Source of the DNA: Microbacterium pygmaeum
GTDB taxonomy: Bacteria; Actinomycetota; Actinomycetes; Actinomycetales; Microbacteriaceae
DNA: 64,000 nt
Direction: 5' to 3'
Assembly: GCF_900100885.1 (NCBI RefSeq)
Contig: NZ_LT629692.1
Location: forward strand, 2,294,001 to 2,358,000
In this document: positions 41,307 through 50,165 of the stretch, piece by piece
Layout of the letters: every line of letters starts with the position of its first letter
How positions within the stretch are numbered: the first letter of the stretch is position 1
Notes under the pieces: model-generated
Databases searched by the model: none
Seen by the model: only the letters and a program-made list of their open reading frames with translations
What the model was told of the DNA's origin: nothing
Program-made: the position numbers and the translations under genes

Positions 41307-41846
41307 GTGAAGAGACACCATTCCGGCCCGTTCGTGCTCAATGCGCGAGACATCGTGCTGCACCCCGGCGAGATGCGCGAGTTCCGCGTCGACGTCCCCG
41401 CGCCCGAGAAATGGGGAGAGGGGCTGGTCAGCATTCCGGAGGGCGAGTCCGTTCTCGTGGAGGGACGTCTGGAGTCGGTTCACGAGGGCATCCTGGTCTC
41501 GGGGGTGGTGGAGACCGACTACTCCGGAGTGTGCGGACGATGCCTGACGGAGATCACCGAGCCTGTCGAAGTCGAGTTTCAGGAGCTTTTCGCGTATCCT
41601 GGAGAGGAAGCAACTGACTTCGAGGTTCAAGACGACCACGTGGATCTTGAAACTCTGGTCAGGGATGCGACCGTATTGGCGCTTCCGTTTCAGCCGGTGT
41701 GTCAGCCGGATTGCCCCGGTCTCGATCCGGCCACGGGTGAGCGACTGGCCGTGAGCACCGAACCAGAGCAGCGCATGCCCGTCGACACCCGCTGGGCCGC
41801 GCTCCAGGAATACACCCCAGACCACGACGACGAGCAGCGCGCATAA
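41307..41846 (+). CDS. DUF177/YceD family protein
   Basis: A 179-residue protein with the DUF177 pattern: GPFVLNARDIVLHPGEMREF, YSGVCGRCLTEITEPVEVEF (about 75, CxxC) and QPVCQPDCPGLDPATG (about 131, CxxxC). The four Cys may bind a metal. YceD proteins are conserved directly upstream of rpmF, as here, and are tied to 23S rRNA maturation in plants and bacteria; the exact role is unclear. GTG start with TAGGAT 7 nt upstream. rpmF follows after 37 bp. Confidence 0.88.
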   Translation: MKRHHSGPFVLNARDIVLHPGEMREFRVDVPAPEKWGEGLVSIPEGESVLVEGRLESVHEGILVSGVVETDYSGVCGRCLTEITEPVEVEFQELFAYPGEEATDFEVQDDHVDLETLVRDATVLALPFQPVCQPDCPGLDPATGERLAVSTEPEQRMPVDTRWAALQEYTPDHDDEQRA

Positions 41847-41883
41847 CGCTGCGGTCGGCGCCGAGAACAGAGAAGAGTCAGCC

Positions 41884-42093
41884 ATGGCAGGTAACCCCCC
41901 GAAGCGGAAGGTCTCCCGCTCCAACACCCGTTCGCGTCGCGCCCAGTGGAAGGCGGCGCCCATCACGCTGACCACCACGGTCGAGAACGGCAAGGTCGTC
42001 TACAGCCGTCCCCACCAGGCGAAGGTCGTCACCGACTCGCAGGGTACCGAGCTGTTCCTCGAGTACAAGGGCCGCAAGGTCGCAGACGTCTGA
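41884..42093 (+). CDS. rpmF: 50S ribosomal protein L32
   Basis: A 69-residue basic protein: AGNPPKRKVSRSNTRSRRAQ at the N-terminus. It lacks the zinc Cys residues, so it is the zinc-free (C-minus) form. AGAAGAGTCAGCC precedes the ATG. rnc begins 1 bp after its stop. Confidence 0.96.
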   Translation: MAGNPPKRKVSRSNTRSRRAQWKAAPITLTTTVENGKVVYSRPHQAKVVTDSQGTELFLEYKGRKVADV

Positions 42094-42094
42094 T

Positions 42095-42766
42095 TTGGAC
42101 GTTCTCTCCGACAAGCTCGGCGTCGTCATCGGCGCCGAGCTTCTGTCGCTTGCGCTGACGCACCGCTCCTGGGCCTACGAGCACGGGCAGGCACCGCACA
42201 ACGAGCGTCTCGAGTTCCTCGGTGACTCAGTGCTCGGGCAGGCGGTGACAGTGCGCCTGTTCACCGCCAATCCCGATCTCGATGAGGGCGCGCTTGCCAA
42301 ACGCCGCGCGAGCGTCGTGTCGACCGTCGCGCTCGCCGAGATCGCGCGCGGCATCGGCCTCGGCGATCACGTGCTGCTGGGTCGGGGCGAGGAGCAGACC
42401 GGCGGCCGCGATAAGGACTCGATCCTGGCCGACACGATGGAGGCCGTCATCGGCGCCACCTACCTGTCGGCCGGGCCGGATGCCGCGACCGCACTCGTGC
42501 TGCGCCTCATCGACCCGCTGCTGCAGGATCCGGACCGCTACGGTGCCGCGGTGGATCCGAAGACCAGCCTGCAGGAACTCGCCTCGCGGATGGGCGCGGC
42601 GCCGCCGCTCTACGCCGTGACCTCGACCGGTCCGGACCACAGCCGGGTGTTCACGGCGACCGTCACCGTGGGCGGGGCCTCGATGGAAGGCACCGGCACC
42701 AGCAAGAAGCAGGCCGAGATGGCCGCGGCGCTGCGCGCGTGGCAGCAGCTGTCCGTTCGTGCCTGA
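42095..42766 (+). CDS. rnc: Ribonuclease III
   Basis: A 223-residue enzyme: RNase III signature HNERLEFLGDSVLG (residues about 33-46), the second acidic pair in LADTMEAVIGATYLSAG (about 110), and a dsRNA-binding domain from DPKTSLQELASRMGAAP (about 150) to GTGTSKKQAEMAAALRAW. It cuts double-stranded RNA in rRNA and mRNA processing. TTG start directly after rpmF. It overlaps mutM by 8 bp. Confidence 0.95.
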   Translation: MDVLSDKLGVVIGAELLSLALTHRSWAYEHGQAPHNERLEFLGDSVLGQAVTVRLFTANPDLDEGALAKRRASVVSTVALAEIARGIGLGDHVLLGRGEEQTGGRDKDSILADTMEAVIGATYLSAGPDAATALVLRLIDPLLQDPDRYGAAVDPKTSLQELASRMGAAPPLYAVTSTGPDHSRVFTATVTVGGASMEGTGTSKKQAEMAAALRAWQQLSVRA

Positions 42767-43673
42767 ACTGCCGGAAGTCGAGGTGGTGCGGGCCGGCTTG
42801 GAGCCCGCCGTCACCGGCGCCGTCGTGCGTGCGGTCACGGTCCTGGACGAGCGCGCGCTGACGAGGCATCCGGGCTCCGGTCCGCACTTCGAAGCCGTCC
42901 TCACCGGGCGGACGCTGCGTGCGGCGGCACGGCGCGGCAAATTCCTCTGGCTGCCGTTGTCCCCGGGGGAGCACAGCCTCGGCGACGAGGCCCTCGTCGC
43001 GCACCTGGGCATGAGCGGCCAGATCCTGCTGCGATCGCCCGGCGCGCCGGCGGAGCGGCATGAGCGCGTGCGGCTGGACATCGAGCATCCCGACCACGGC
43101 GAACTCGCGGTCGTCTTCGCCGACCAGCGCACCTTCGGCTCACTGGCGATCGCCGCCATGGTCGCGACTGCGGACGCTGCACCCGGCGGGCGGGGGGCGT
43201 TCGAGCCGAGCATTCCGAGCCAGGTCGCGCACATCGCGCGGGATCCCCTCGACCCGGCGTTCGATGATCGGCGATTCCGGGAGACGCTGGCCACGAGGCG
43301 ATCCGCGATCAAGCGCGTGCTGCTGGATCAGTCGGTGATCAGCGGAGTCGGCAACATCTACGCCGACGAGTCGCTCTGGGCTGCGCGGATCCATCCTGAG
43401 GCCCTCGCATCAGATCTGCCGACCCGGGCGGTGACCCGGCTCCTGAACGAGGTCGGGGTGGTGCTGGAGAAGGCGCTGGCCGAGGGCGGCACCAGCTTCG
43501 ACGCGCAGTACGTGAACGTGAACGGCCAGGCGGGCTACTTCGCCCACTCGCTCAACGCCTACGGGCGCACCGGACAGCCGTGCCCACGATGCGGCCGCCC
43601 GATCGTGCGGGTGTCGTTCATGAACCGGTCGAGTCACTACTGTCCGCACTGCCAGCGGCCCCGGGCGCGCTGA
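42759..43673 (+). CDS. mutM: DNA-formamidopyrimidine glycosylase (Fpg/MutM)
   Basis: A 304-residue enzyme beginning PELPEVEVVRAGLEP (catalytic Pro after a GTG start). It carries the catalytic Lys strand RRGKFLWLPL (about 56), HLGMSGQILL (about 84), the helix-two-turn-helix VISGVGNIYADESLWAARIH (about 193-212) and a C-terminal zinc finger CPRC...CPHC. It removes 8-oxoguanine and formamidopyrimidines. The last 56 bp overlap the convergent GNAT gene. Confidence 0.95.
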   Translation: MPELPEVEVVRAGLEPAVTGAVVRAVTVLDERALTRHPGSGPHFEAVLTGRTLRAAARRGKFLWLPLSPGEHSLGDEALVAHLGMSGQILLRSPGAPAERHERVRLDIEHPDHGELAVVFADQRTFGSLAIAAMVATADAAPGGRGAFEPSIPSQVAHIARDPLDPAFDDRRFRETLATRRSAIKRVLLDQSVISGVGNIYADESLWAARIHPEALASDLPTRAVTRLLNEVGVVLEKALAEGGTSFDAQYVNVNGQAGYFAHSLNAYGRTGQPCPRCGRPIVRVSFMNRSSHYCPHCQRPRAR

Positions 43674-44763
43674 GTTCCTTCTTCCATGCCGCAGCGTACG
43701 AGGCGGGGACGAAGCCGATGGCCTCGTTGATGTCGAGCATGTGCCGGTTCTCCTCCGCGTTGAAGGTGGAAACGCGCGGAGATTCTGGAACCAGGTCCCG
43801 CCATCGGAGGAGGTTCGCGCATTTGACGATCGTTCCCAGTCGATGACCACGGTGCTCCTGCGTGACGAGGGTCCCGTACTGCTGGGTCGCTGCGGAGTGA
43901 TCCTCCGCGATCACCAGCTCGTTGTACGCGGCGATCGCGCCGGTGGGGATGTGCTCGATGGCTGCGACCGAGACGGTCATCCCCTGTGCCTGCAGGCGCG
44001 CGTCGCGACGCCTCACGCGCGCGGCATCCCAGTGCTGTTCGTCGATGACCAACCCGGCCGCGGGAGCGTCGGTCGACATCCGCGAGATCACGTAGGCGAA
44101 GCCGTCCACGTGCTCCTCCGGGGTCGGCGAGGTCCACGTGAGCAGACGGTACTCCTCGCCCGCGAACGACCGCGCTGCATCGAGGTGCTGCTGAACGAGG
44201 TCGAAGGAGCCGGTCAGATCGAAGACGCTGGTGCGCTCCACCTGCTCGAGCGTGAAGCCGTGCTCGAGCATGAACACTGTCTGCGGATCCCCCGCCGGGA
44301 TGCGTCCGAACCCGGTCGGGGCGCTGAGCTGCCTACCGGTTCCGCCTGCGCGGTGGAGGGTCCAGGTCTGGATGGTCCGGATTCCCCGTGCCGACGCCTC
44401 CTGCTCGACGACGTCGAGCAGGACCTCCTCGACGCCACTGCCACGGTTCGCGGGATCCACCATGAGATCGATCTCCAACGACGTTGCTCCGGGTTCCGTG
44501 GCGACCATGACCTTGCCGACACCCACGATGACGTCGGAGCGCTCCGCGACGAAACCGATCTGCGTCCAGTCCGCCTGATCCTGCCAGAAGCCGAGCACCT
44601 CCTGGGGCAGTTCGTCGAGGTGGTCGTGGCCGGTGTCGGCAAAGCAGACGGCGTTCGCGATGCGCACCATCTCCAGGAACGGTGGGGCATTCGTGGCCTC
44701 GAGATCATCGGGGACGACGAGCCTCGAGATCTGCAGCGGAGCGGACGCGCTTCCCTCAGTCAT
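43618..44763 (-). CDS. Tandem-domain GNAT N-acetyltransferase (copy 2)
   Basis: A 381-residue protein with two GNAT domains. The N-terminal one includes VIVGVGKVMVATEPGATSLE (about 75-94) and VDPANRGSGVEEVLLDVVEQ. The C-terminal one has the acetyl-CoA loop QEHRGHRLGTIVKCANLLRW (about 297-316) and AEENRHMLDINEAIGF (about 333). It shares long identical stretches with the upstream neighbour, so the pair arose by duplication. Such twin-GNAT proteins resemble mycothiol synthase and antibiotic acetyltransferases; the substrate is unknown. The C-terminal Ser/Asp tail runs 56 bp into mutM. The start overlaps the neighbour's stop by 8 bp. Confidence 0.85.
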   Translation of the reverse strand: MTEGSASAPLQISRLVVPDDLEATNAPPFLEMVRIANAVCFADTGHDHLDELPQEVLGFWQDQADWTQIGFVAERSDVIVGVGKVMVATEPGATSLEIDLMVDPANRGSGVEEVLLDVVEQEASARGIRTIQTWTLHRAGGTGRQLSAPTGFGRIPAGDPQTVFMLEHGFTLEQVERTSVFDLTGSFDLVQQHLDAARSFAGEEYRLLTWTSPTPEEHVDGFAYVISRMSTDAPAAGLVIDEQHWDAARVRRRDARLQAQGMTVSVAAIEHIPTGAIAAYNELVIAEDHSAATQQYGTLVTQEHRGHRLGTIVKCANLLRWRDLVPESPRVSTFNAEENRHMLDINEAIGFVPASYAAAWKKELSAPGAAGSADSSDSTGS

Positions 44764-45841
44764 CGAGCACCTTCTTCCAGGCGCCCTCGTATGCGATCGG
44801 TACGAACCCGATCGCCTCGTTGATGTCGAGCATGGGGCGATTCTCCTCCGCGTTGTATGTCATCACGCGAGGGGAGTCGGGGGCGAAGTCGCGCCAGGAC
44901 AGCAGGCCGGCGCACTTGACCAGCGTTCCCAGGCGGTGACCGCGGTGACCCTTGAGGACGAGGGTGTCCTCCTGGTGCGACGCCTCGGTGCGGTCCTTCC
45001 CGATGACCAGCTCGTTGAACGCGCAGAGCTCTCCGGTGGCGATGTGCTGAGCGGCGGTCACCTGCAGAGGCCTGCCCGCATCCACGTACATCGCGTCGTG
45101 GCGCGCGATCCGGGCGGGGTCCCAGACCTCCTCGTCGAACTCGAGATTCGCCGAGGGCGCGTCGGTGACCATTCGCGATTTCATCCACGCGTACCCGTCG
45201 ACGAATTCCGCCGGGGTGGGTGCGAACCACTGGATCACGCGGTAGTCGCCTGACGCCGCTTCGGCCTCGCCGAGGAGGCGACGCACGCCCTCGAGGTCAC
45301 CCCGGAGGTCCAGCGCGCTGTTGCGTTCGATCTGCTCGAGCGTGTAGCCGTGCCGCAGATAGAAGCGGGCGACGTGATCCTTCGGGATGTCACCGAAGCC
45401 GGTCGGAGCGGCCAGGCGCGCGCCCGGAGCGTCGGGGTGCTCGGCCCAGGACTGCAGGACGGTGCGCCCGTGGTCGCGGGCGGCCTGCTCGACGAGCTGG
45501 TGCGCCTGCGATCCGATACCCCGGCCCCAGACATCGCGGACGAGCTCGATGAGCCAGAACGCGACGCGAGAGTCGCCCTCCAGCGGAAGGTCGAGGCCGA
45601 CCCGCCCGACCGTGCGCCCATCCAGGACGACGGACCACAGCATCCGCTTCTCGTGCTCGTCCCGCTGGTAGAGCGGAAGCAGCTCGTCGGCTGCGATGCG
45701 ATGGTCATCATGACCGGAGATCTCGCGGTAGATCTGATTTCTGACGCGCACCATCTCGATGAAGTCGGTGGCGTCGCCGTCGTGGATCGATGTCGGGATG
45801 GCGGTGGGTCGCAGCTCGACGCCTGCCGGTGCGGTGATCAT
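44756..45841 (-). CDS. Tandem-domain GNAT N-acetyltransferase (copy 1)
   Basis: A 361-residue twin-GNAT protein. N-terminal unit: TVGRVGLDLPLEGDSRVAFW (about 69-88), then DVWGRGIGSQAHQLVEQAAR. C-terminal unit: LVLKGHRGHRLGTLVKCAGL (about 298-317) and AEENRPMLDINEAIGF. It is paralogous to the gene at 43618 (both have HGYTLEQIER/HGFTLEQVER and a nearly identical C-terminal motif). ATG at 45841 is preceded by GAAAGGACCC; a longer frame to 45970 crosses a terminator hairpin and is rejected. Confidence 0.87.
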   Translation of the reverse strand: MITAPAGVELRPTAIPTSIHDGDATDFIEMVRVRNQIYREISGHDDHRIAADELLPLYQRDEHEKRMLWSVVLDGRTVGRVGLDLPLEGDSRVAFWLIELVRDVWGRGIGSQAHQLVEQAARDHGRTVLQSWAEHPDAPGARLAAPTGFGDIPKDHVARFYLRHGYTLEQIERNSALDLRGDLEGVRRLLGEAEAASGDYRVIQWFAPTPAEFVDGYAWMKSRMVTDAPSANLEFDEEVWDPARIARHDAMYVDAGRPLQVTAAQHIATGELCAFNELVIGKDRTEASHQEDTLVLKGHRGHRLGTLVKCAGLLSWRDFAPDSPRVMTYNAEENRPMLDINEAIGFVPIAYEGAWKKVLDD

Positions 45842-45874
45842 GAAGGGTCCTTTCGGGATGGGTCGAGCCGAGTG

Positions 45875-45905
45875 GCTCCGGGGCCGCCACGGGCGGCCCC
45901 GGAGC
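45875..45905 (-). terminator. Strong hairpin terminator after the 86-aa gene
   Basis: Perfect 14-bp stem GCTCCGGGGCCGCC / GGCGGCCCCGGAGC, 3-nt loop, starting directly after the stop codon at 45906. Confidence 0.8.
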
Positions 45906-46166
45906 TCAGGTGCGCACCGTGCCGAGCGAGTGCGCGCGAAGGGCGGCGTGGTCGCGGGCTGCGCGAGCACGGGAATTCCGCTCTCGACGGGCGTGGTCGC
46001 GATGGTCGCCGGCCACGTCGTACCGCCGTGCGCTGCGCAGCAGCAGCCAGAGCCCTACGCGCAGTTCGAGTCGGTCGGTGAAGGACAGCCGCGCGCGATC
46101 GGCGGCGGCAGGGAGATGAAGCGTGTCCGAGTCGAGAGACCGGACGGGCGCCAGTGAGGTGTTCAT
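45906..46166 (-). CDS. Small basic protein (86 aa), possibly membrane-associated
   Basis: The product (MNTSLAPVRSLDSDTLHLPA at the start) has one amphipathic/hydrophobic segment FTDRLELRVGLWLLLRSARR (residues about 40-59), then an Arg/His/Ala-rich tail (RRERNSRARAARDHAALRAH). It recalls short uncharacterised actinobacterial proteins with an RLxLRxGLWLLLRS motif. A strong terminator right after the stop supports it being a real gene. GAGAGC lies before the ATG. It probably shares a transcript with the 35-aa peptide gene upstream. Confidence 0.65.
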   Translation of the reverse strand: MNTSLAPVRSLDSDTLHLPAAADRARLSFTDRLELRVGLWLLLRSARRYDVAGDHRDHARRERNSRARAARDHAALRAHSLGTVRT

Positions 46167-46328
46167 GGTGCTCTCATTCGAAAAGGTGTGGACGCAAAGG
46201 CGGGCGGCCCGATGGGGCGCGGCGGGGGAGACGCACGGAGAGGCGACCGCCGAGAAGAGGTTCGAGCGCATCCCGCGGTACGCAGGTGCGCAATCCCGCC
46301 CGCTGGGCGGAGTTCTCCTGAGCGGCGG

Positions 46329-46436
46329 TCAGCCGGCCGTGGGAGCGGTGGCGCCGAACGACGGGGTCACCGGAGCGATTCCACGGAACGGCGAACGCTG
46401 GTTCGGCTCGAAACCTGGTGTGATCATGTGCATCAT
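46329..46436 (-). CDS. Small peptide gene (35 aa)
   Basis: An ORF of 36 codons beginning MMHMITPGFEPNQRSPF and ending APTAG. It has one of the best ribosome sites in the window (AGGAGG 6 nt before the first ATG) and a promoter (TTGACG, 18 nt, TAGCGT) about 35 nt further up. The peptide is Pro/Gly/Thr-rich with no membrane helix. It lies 162 nt before the 86-aa gene in the same direction. Function unknown; it may be a leader peptide or a stand-alone micropeptide. Confidence 0.6.
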   Translation of the reverse strand: MMHMITPGFEPNQRSPFRGIAPVTPSFGATAPTAG

Positions 46437-46471
46437 CGGTGACCTCCTCTCGTGTCTGGACGCGAAGAGTG

Positions 46472-46501
46472 ACGCTATCGCTGTTCACATACGCGCGTCA
46501 A
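46472..46501 (-). promoter_or_regulatory. Promoter of the 35-aa/86-aa genes
   Basis: Minus-strand TTGACG (46501-46496), an 18-nt spacer, TAGCGT (46477-46472). One of the few near-consensus -35/-10 pairs in the window. Confidence 0.6.
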
Positions 46502-46567
46502 GCGGATTCTCAGATTCCATGGTCGACGGGCGTGTCGCGCCTCCGCGGAACCCGGGAAGGCCTCGGG

Positions 46568-46573
46568 TAGCGT
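46568..46573 (+). promoter_or_regulatory. Candidate -10 of smc
   Basis: TAGCGT, 35 nt before the smc ATG, in the gap divergent from the small-peptide promoter. Confidence 0.35.
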
Positions 46574-46608
46574 GAAACAGTGGACACAGCGGAACGGGAC
46601 GCGCGGCG

Positions 46609-49600
46609 ATGCACCTGAAAAGCGTGACGCTCAAGGGGTTCAAGTCCTTCGCGCAACCCACGACGTTCGCGTTCGAGCAGGGCGTCACCTGCATCGTCGG
46701 TCCGAACGGCTCGGGCAAGTCGAACGTTGTCGACGCGCTGGCCTGGGTCATGGGCGAGCAGGGTGCCAAGACGCTGCGCGGCGGCAAGATGGAGGATGTC
46801 ATTTTCGCCGGCACCGCCACGCGCGGGCCGCTCGGCCGCGCCGAGGTGCAGCTGACGATCGACAACAGCGACGGCGTGCTGCCGATCGAGTACTCCGAGG
46901 TGACGATCAGCCGCACGCTGTTCCGCAACGGTTCGAGCGAGTACGCGATCAACGGCAGCGTCTGTCGCCTGCTGGATGTGCAGGAGCTGCTGAGCGATTC
47001 CGGCCTCGGCCGGGAGATGCACGTGATCGTGGGCCAGGGGCGCCTGGACAATGTGCTCCAGGCATCGGCCGAGGAGCGGCGTGGGTTCATCGAGGAGGCT
47101 GCGGGGATCCTGAAGCACCGCCGGCGCAAGGAGAAGACACTCCGCAAGCTGGAGGCGATGGAGGCGAATCTCACGCGACTCAGCGACCTCGCCGGCGAAC
47201 TGCGGAGGCAGCTGAAGCCGCTGGGGCGGCAGGCGGAGATCGCACGGGAGGCCGCGACGATCGCGGCCGTCGTGCGCGATGCGAAAGCGCGGCTGCTCGC
47301 CGACGAGCTCGCCGCGCTCCGGAGCGAGCTGGCGGCCCATGCCCGCAGCGAGCAGGAGCGCCACACCGAGCGCCTGGTGCTGCAGGATCAGTCCGAGAAC
47401 CTGCAGTCGCGCATCGCACAGCTGGAGGCCCAGCAGCGCTCCGAGGAGGTCGACGAGGCGCGACGCGTCGCGCACGGTCTGGAGCGGGTGCAGGAGCGGA
47501 TACGGAGCCTCTATGCGCTGACCGGACAGCGGCTCGCGCTCCTGGCGGAGGACTCCGACGGTGATCCGCTCGAGCTGACGACCGTCTCGCAGGCGATGAT
47601 CGACGAAACCCGGACGGAGATCGACGAGATCGGCTCCGGCCTGGATGATGCGCAGGATGCCGCGGCCGCGGCCGCCCGGAACGTGATCCGCTCCCGAGCC
47701 GAACTGGACGCTCTGGATGCCGACATCGCAGCGCAGAGCGCCCTCGTCTCCGAACACGACATGCGGATCACCGCGCTGCGGGGGTCGGCGGATGCCGCAG
47801 CATCCGCTCTGTCGGCGGTGCACAGCGGTGTCGAACGACAGCAGCGGGCCTTGGACGCTGCTCTCGCGCGGCGCGGCGAGGCGGAACAGGAGCTCGCCGG
47901 CGTCGATCCTCTGCTCGTACCGGAGAGTTCCGCCGCGGAGTACGCGGCGGCGTACGACCGCGCGCAGCGTGAGGCGACCGAGGCCGAGACGGCGCTGTCC
48001 ACCCTGCGGGAACGACTGCACGCCACGGAGCGGGAGGTGGAGGCGCTCACCGCGCAGACGACCGCGCTGGGTCGCGCATTGGATGTCAAGAACGCGGCAT
48101 CGGAGCTGATCGCGGAGAGCGGAGCGGGCATCCGCGGTCTCGTCGGCGACGCCCTGCAGGTGACGCCGGGATACGAGGCGGCGATCGCGGCCGTGCTCGG
48201 ACCGCTCGCCGAGGGCGTGCTCGTCGATGACCGTCAACGTGCCCTGGAGGTCGCCGCACGCGTTCGCGGCGGGGAACGCGGAGTCGTGGACATCGTGATC
48301 GCCGACGCCGCCGCGCTGGACTCCACGGTGCCCGCGCTGCCGGGCACTGTGGCTGCGCTCGACGTCGTGCGCGCACCCGATGGCGTACTCGGGCTGCTGG
48401 CCCACATCGTCATCGCCGATGACCTCGAGGCGGCCGTCTCCGCTCTGGACGCGGCGGCTGATCCGTCGGCGTCGCGGACCGTCGTGACCCGCGCGGGCGA
48501 GGTCTACACGCAGCACTCGCTGCGCGCAGGGGCGGGAGCCTCGCGGTCCCGACTCGAGCTGGCCGCCGAACGGGACGCCGCAGCCGAGCGACGGGCCGAG
48601 CTGGCCGTCGTCGCAGAGTCGCTCCGCGAGGCACTGGCCGACGCGACCGCCGCCTTGTCGTCCTCGCGCGAGCGCACGAAGACTGCGCTGTCGACCCTCC
48701 GCGCACACGACGCGGCGCTGGCAGCCCACACCGAGCAGGTCAACCGTGCGACGGTCCGGCATGAGGCCGCCGTCGCCGAATGCGAACGCCTCGAGGCCGG
48801 TCTCGCACAGGTCGCGGCGGCCGTCGCCGATGCGGAGACGGCGGCGCGCGCAGCGGACGAGAAGCTCACCGCAGCCCGCGAAGCGCCCCGGCCGATCCTC
48901 GACGCCTCGGCTCGGGAGGGACTGCTCGCCGCGCTGGAGAGCTCACGCGACGTCGAGATGCGCGCGCGTCTGGAAGTCGAGACACTTCGAGAGCGCGTGC
49001 GGGCCGGCGAAGCGCGCGTGCAGCAGCTCGAGCGTCAGCGCGAGCGAGAGCGTGCTGCTGCGGCGGAAGCCGCGCGGCGGGCGGTGCTGCGCCGGGCCCA
49101 GCGGGAGGTCGCCGCGCGGGTCGCCGCCGCCCTGCCGGCGGTGCTGGATTCCGTCGATCGCTCGGTGAGCCAGGCGCGGGTGGAGCTGGCCACCGCCGAA
49201 TCCGCCCGGACGGCCGTCACCGCCGAACTGGCCGAACTGCGACGCCAGGAGGTGGCGCTGCGCGACCGTCTCGCCGGCCTGACCGAGAGCGTGCACGGCC
49301 TCGAACTGCAGATCCACGAGAAGCGACTGCACGTCTCCAGCCTGCTCGATCGAGTGGCTTCCGAGCTGGGGCTGGACGAGAACATTCTCATTTCGGAATA
49401 CGGTCCCGAACAGTTGATCCCCGTCGAGGACGAATCCGAAGGGACACCGTTCGATCGGTCGGCTCAGAAACGGCGCCTGCAGGAGGCCGAGCGCAAGCTC
49501 GGCCAGCTCGGTCGCGTGAATCCACTGGCGCTCGAGGAGTTCGCGACCCTCGAGCAGCGCCACAAGTTCCTGACCGAACAGCTGACCGACCTCGCCCAGA

Positions 49601-50139
49601 CGCGCAAGGACCTGCTGACGATCATCGAGGAGCTCGACGACCGGATGCAGACCATCTTCGTCGCCGCATTCGAGGACACGCGCGTGGCGTTCGGCGAGGT
49701 ATTCCCCGTCCTGTTCCCAGGCGGCACCGGCAGCATCTCGCTCACCGACCCGGATTCTCCCCTCACGACCGGGATCGAGGTGTCGGTGCGCCCGGTGGGA
49801 AAGAAGATCGAGCGACTTTCGCTCCTGTCCGGCGGTGAACGGTCGCTGGCTGCTGTGGCGCTGCTCACGGCGATCTTCATGGCGCGCCCGAGCCCGTTCT
49901 ACATCCTCGACGAGGTGGAGGCGGCGCTGGACGATGCCAATCTCGGCCGGCTCCTGGGCGTCTTCGAGCGGCTGCGCGAGAGCAGCCAGTTGATCGTGAT
50001 CACCCATCAGAAGCGCACGATGGAGATCGCGGACGCGCTGTACGGCGTCTCGATGCGCCAGGACGGGGTCTCGGCCGTCGTCGGCCAGCGGGTGGGGGAC
50101 CGCGACCGCGACCGCGGCCGCGTCGCCGCGACGGCTTGA
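46609..50139 (+). CDS. smc: Chromosome segregation protein SMC
   Basis: A full-length 1176-residue SMC: Walker A VGPNGSGKSNVVDALAWVMG (residues about 30-49), Q-loop region MEDVIFAGTATRG, long coiled coils, a hinge (about 500-620, ESGAGIRGLVGDALQVTPGY), returning coiled coils, the ABC signature LSGGERSLAAVALLTAIFMA (about 1073-1092) and Walker B FYILDEVEAALDD (about 1098). It compacts and separates chromosomes with ScpAB. No scp gene is nearby; ftsY follows after 26 bp, a frequent order. Confidence 0.96.
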   Translation: MHLKSVTLKGFKSFAQPTTFAFEQGVTCIVGPNGSGKSNVVDALAWVMGEQGAKTLRGGKMEDVIFAGTATRGPLGRAEVQLTIDNSDGVLPIEYSEVTISRTLFRNGSSEYAINGSVCRLLDVQELLSDSGLGREMHVIVGQGRLDNVLQASAEERRGFIEEAAGILKHRRRKEKTLRKLEAMEANLTRLSDLAGELRRQLKPLGRQAEIAREAATIAAVVRDAKARLLADELAALRSELAAHARSEQERHTERLVLQDQSENLQSRIAQLEAQQRSEEVDEARRVAHGLERVQERIRSLYALTGQRLALLAEDSDGDPLELTTVSQAMIDETRTEIDEIGSGLDDAQDAAAAAARNVIRSRAELDALDADIAAQSALVSEHDMRITALRGSADAAASALSAVHSGVERQQRALDAALARRGEAEQELAGVDPLLVPESSAAEYAAAYDRAQREATEAETALSTLRERLHATEREVEALTAQTTALGRALDVKNAASELIAESGAGIRGLVGDALQVTPGYEAAIAAVLGPLAEGVLVDDRQRALEVAARVRGGERGVVDIVIADAAALDSTVPALPGTVAALDVVRAPDGVLGLLAHIVIADDLEAAVSALDAAADPSASRTVVTRAGEVYTQHSLRAGAGASRSRLELAAERDAAAERRAELAVVAESLREALADATAALSSSRERTKTALSTLRAHDAALAAHTEQVNRATVRHEAAVAECERLEAGLAQVAAAVADAETAARAADEKLTAAREAPRPILDASAREGLLAALESSRDVEMRARLEVETLRERVRAGEARVQQLERQRERERAAAAEAARRAVLRRAQREVAARVAAALPAVLDSVDRSVSQARVELATAESARTAVTAELAELRRQEVALRDRLAGLTESVHGLELQIHEKRLHVSSLLDRVASELGLDENILISEYGPEQLIPVEDESEGTPFDRSAQKRRLQEAERKLGQLGRVNPLALEEFATLEQRHKFLTEQLTDLAQTRKDLLTIIEELDDRMQTIFVAAFEDTRVAFGEVFPVLFPGGTGSISLTDPDSPLTTGIEVSVRPVGKKIERLSLLSGGERSLAAVALLTAIFMARPSPFYILDEVEAALDDANLGRLLGVFERLRESSQLIVITHQKRTMEIADALYGVSMRQDGVSAVVGQRVGDRDRDRGRVAATA

Positions 50140-50153
50140 CACGCCTCGCGCCG

Positions 50154-50159
50154 TAGGCT
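50154..50159 (+). promoter_or_regulatory. -10 hexamer of leaderless ftsY
   Basis: TAGGCT, then ggtcca (6 nt), then ATG at 50166. Confidence 0.5.
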
Positions 50160-50165
50160 GGTCCA

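Noticed and set aside
46174..46488. 104-codon minus-strand frame over the 35-aa ORF
   Set aside because: It has no ribosome site and begins upstream of the likely transcription start, whereas the alternative frame has promoter, AGGAGG and a compact ORF.
46510..48762. 750-codon open frame on the minus strand
   Set aside because: Shadow of smc; composition is Arg/Leu/Gly-rich with no family motifs.
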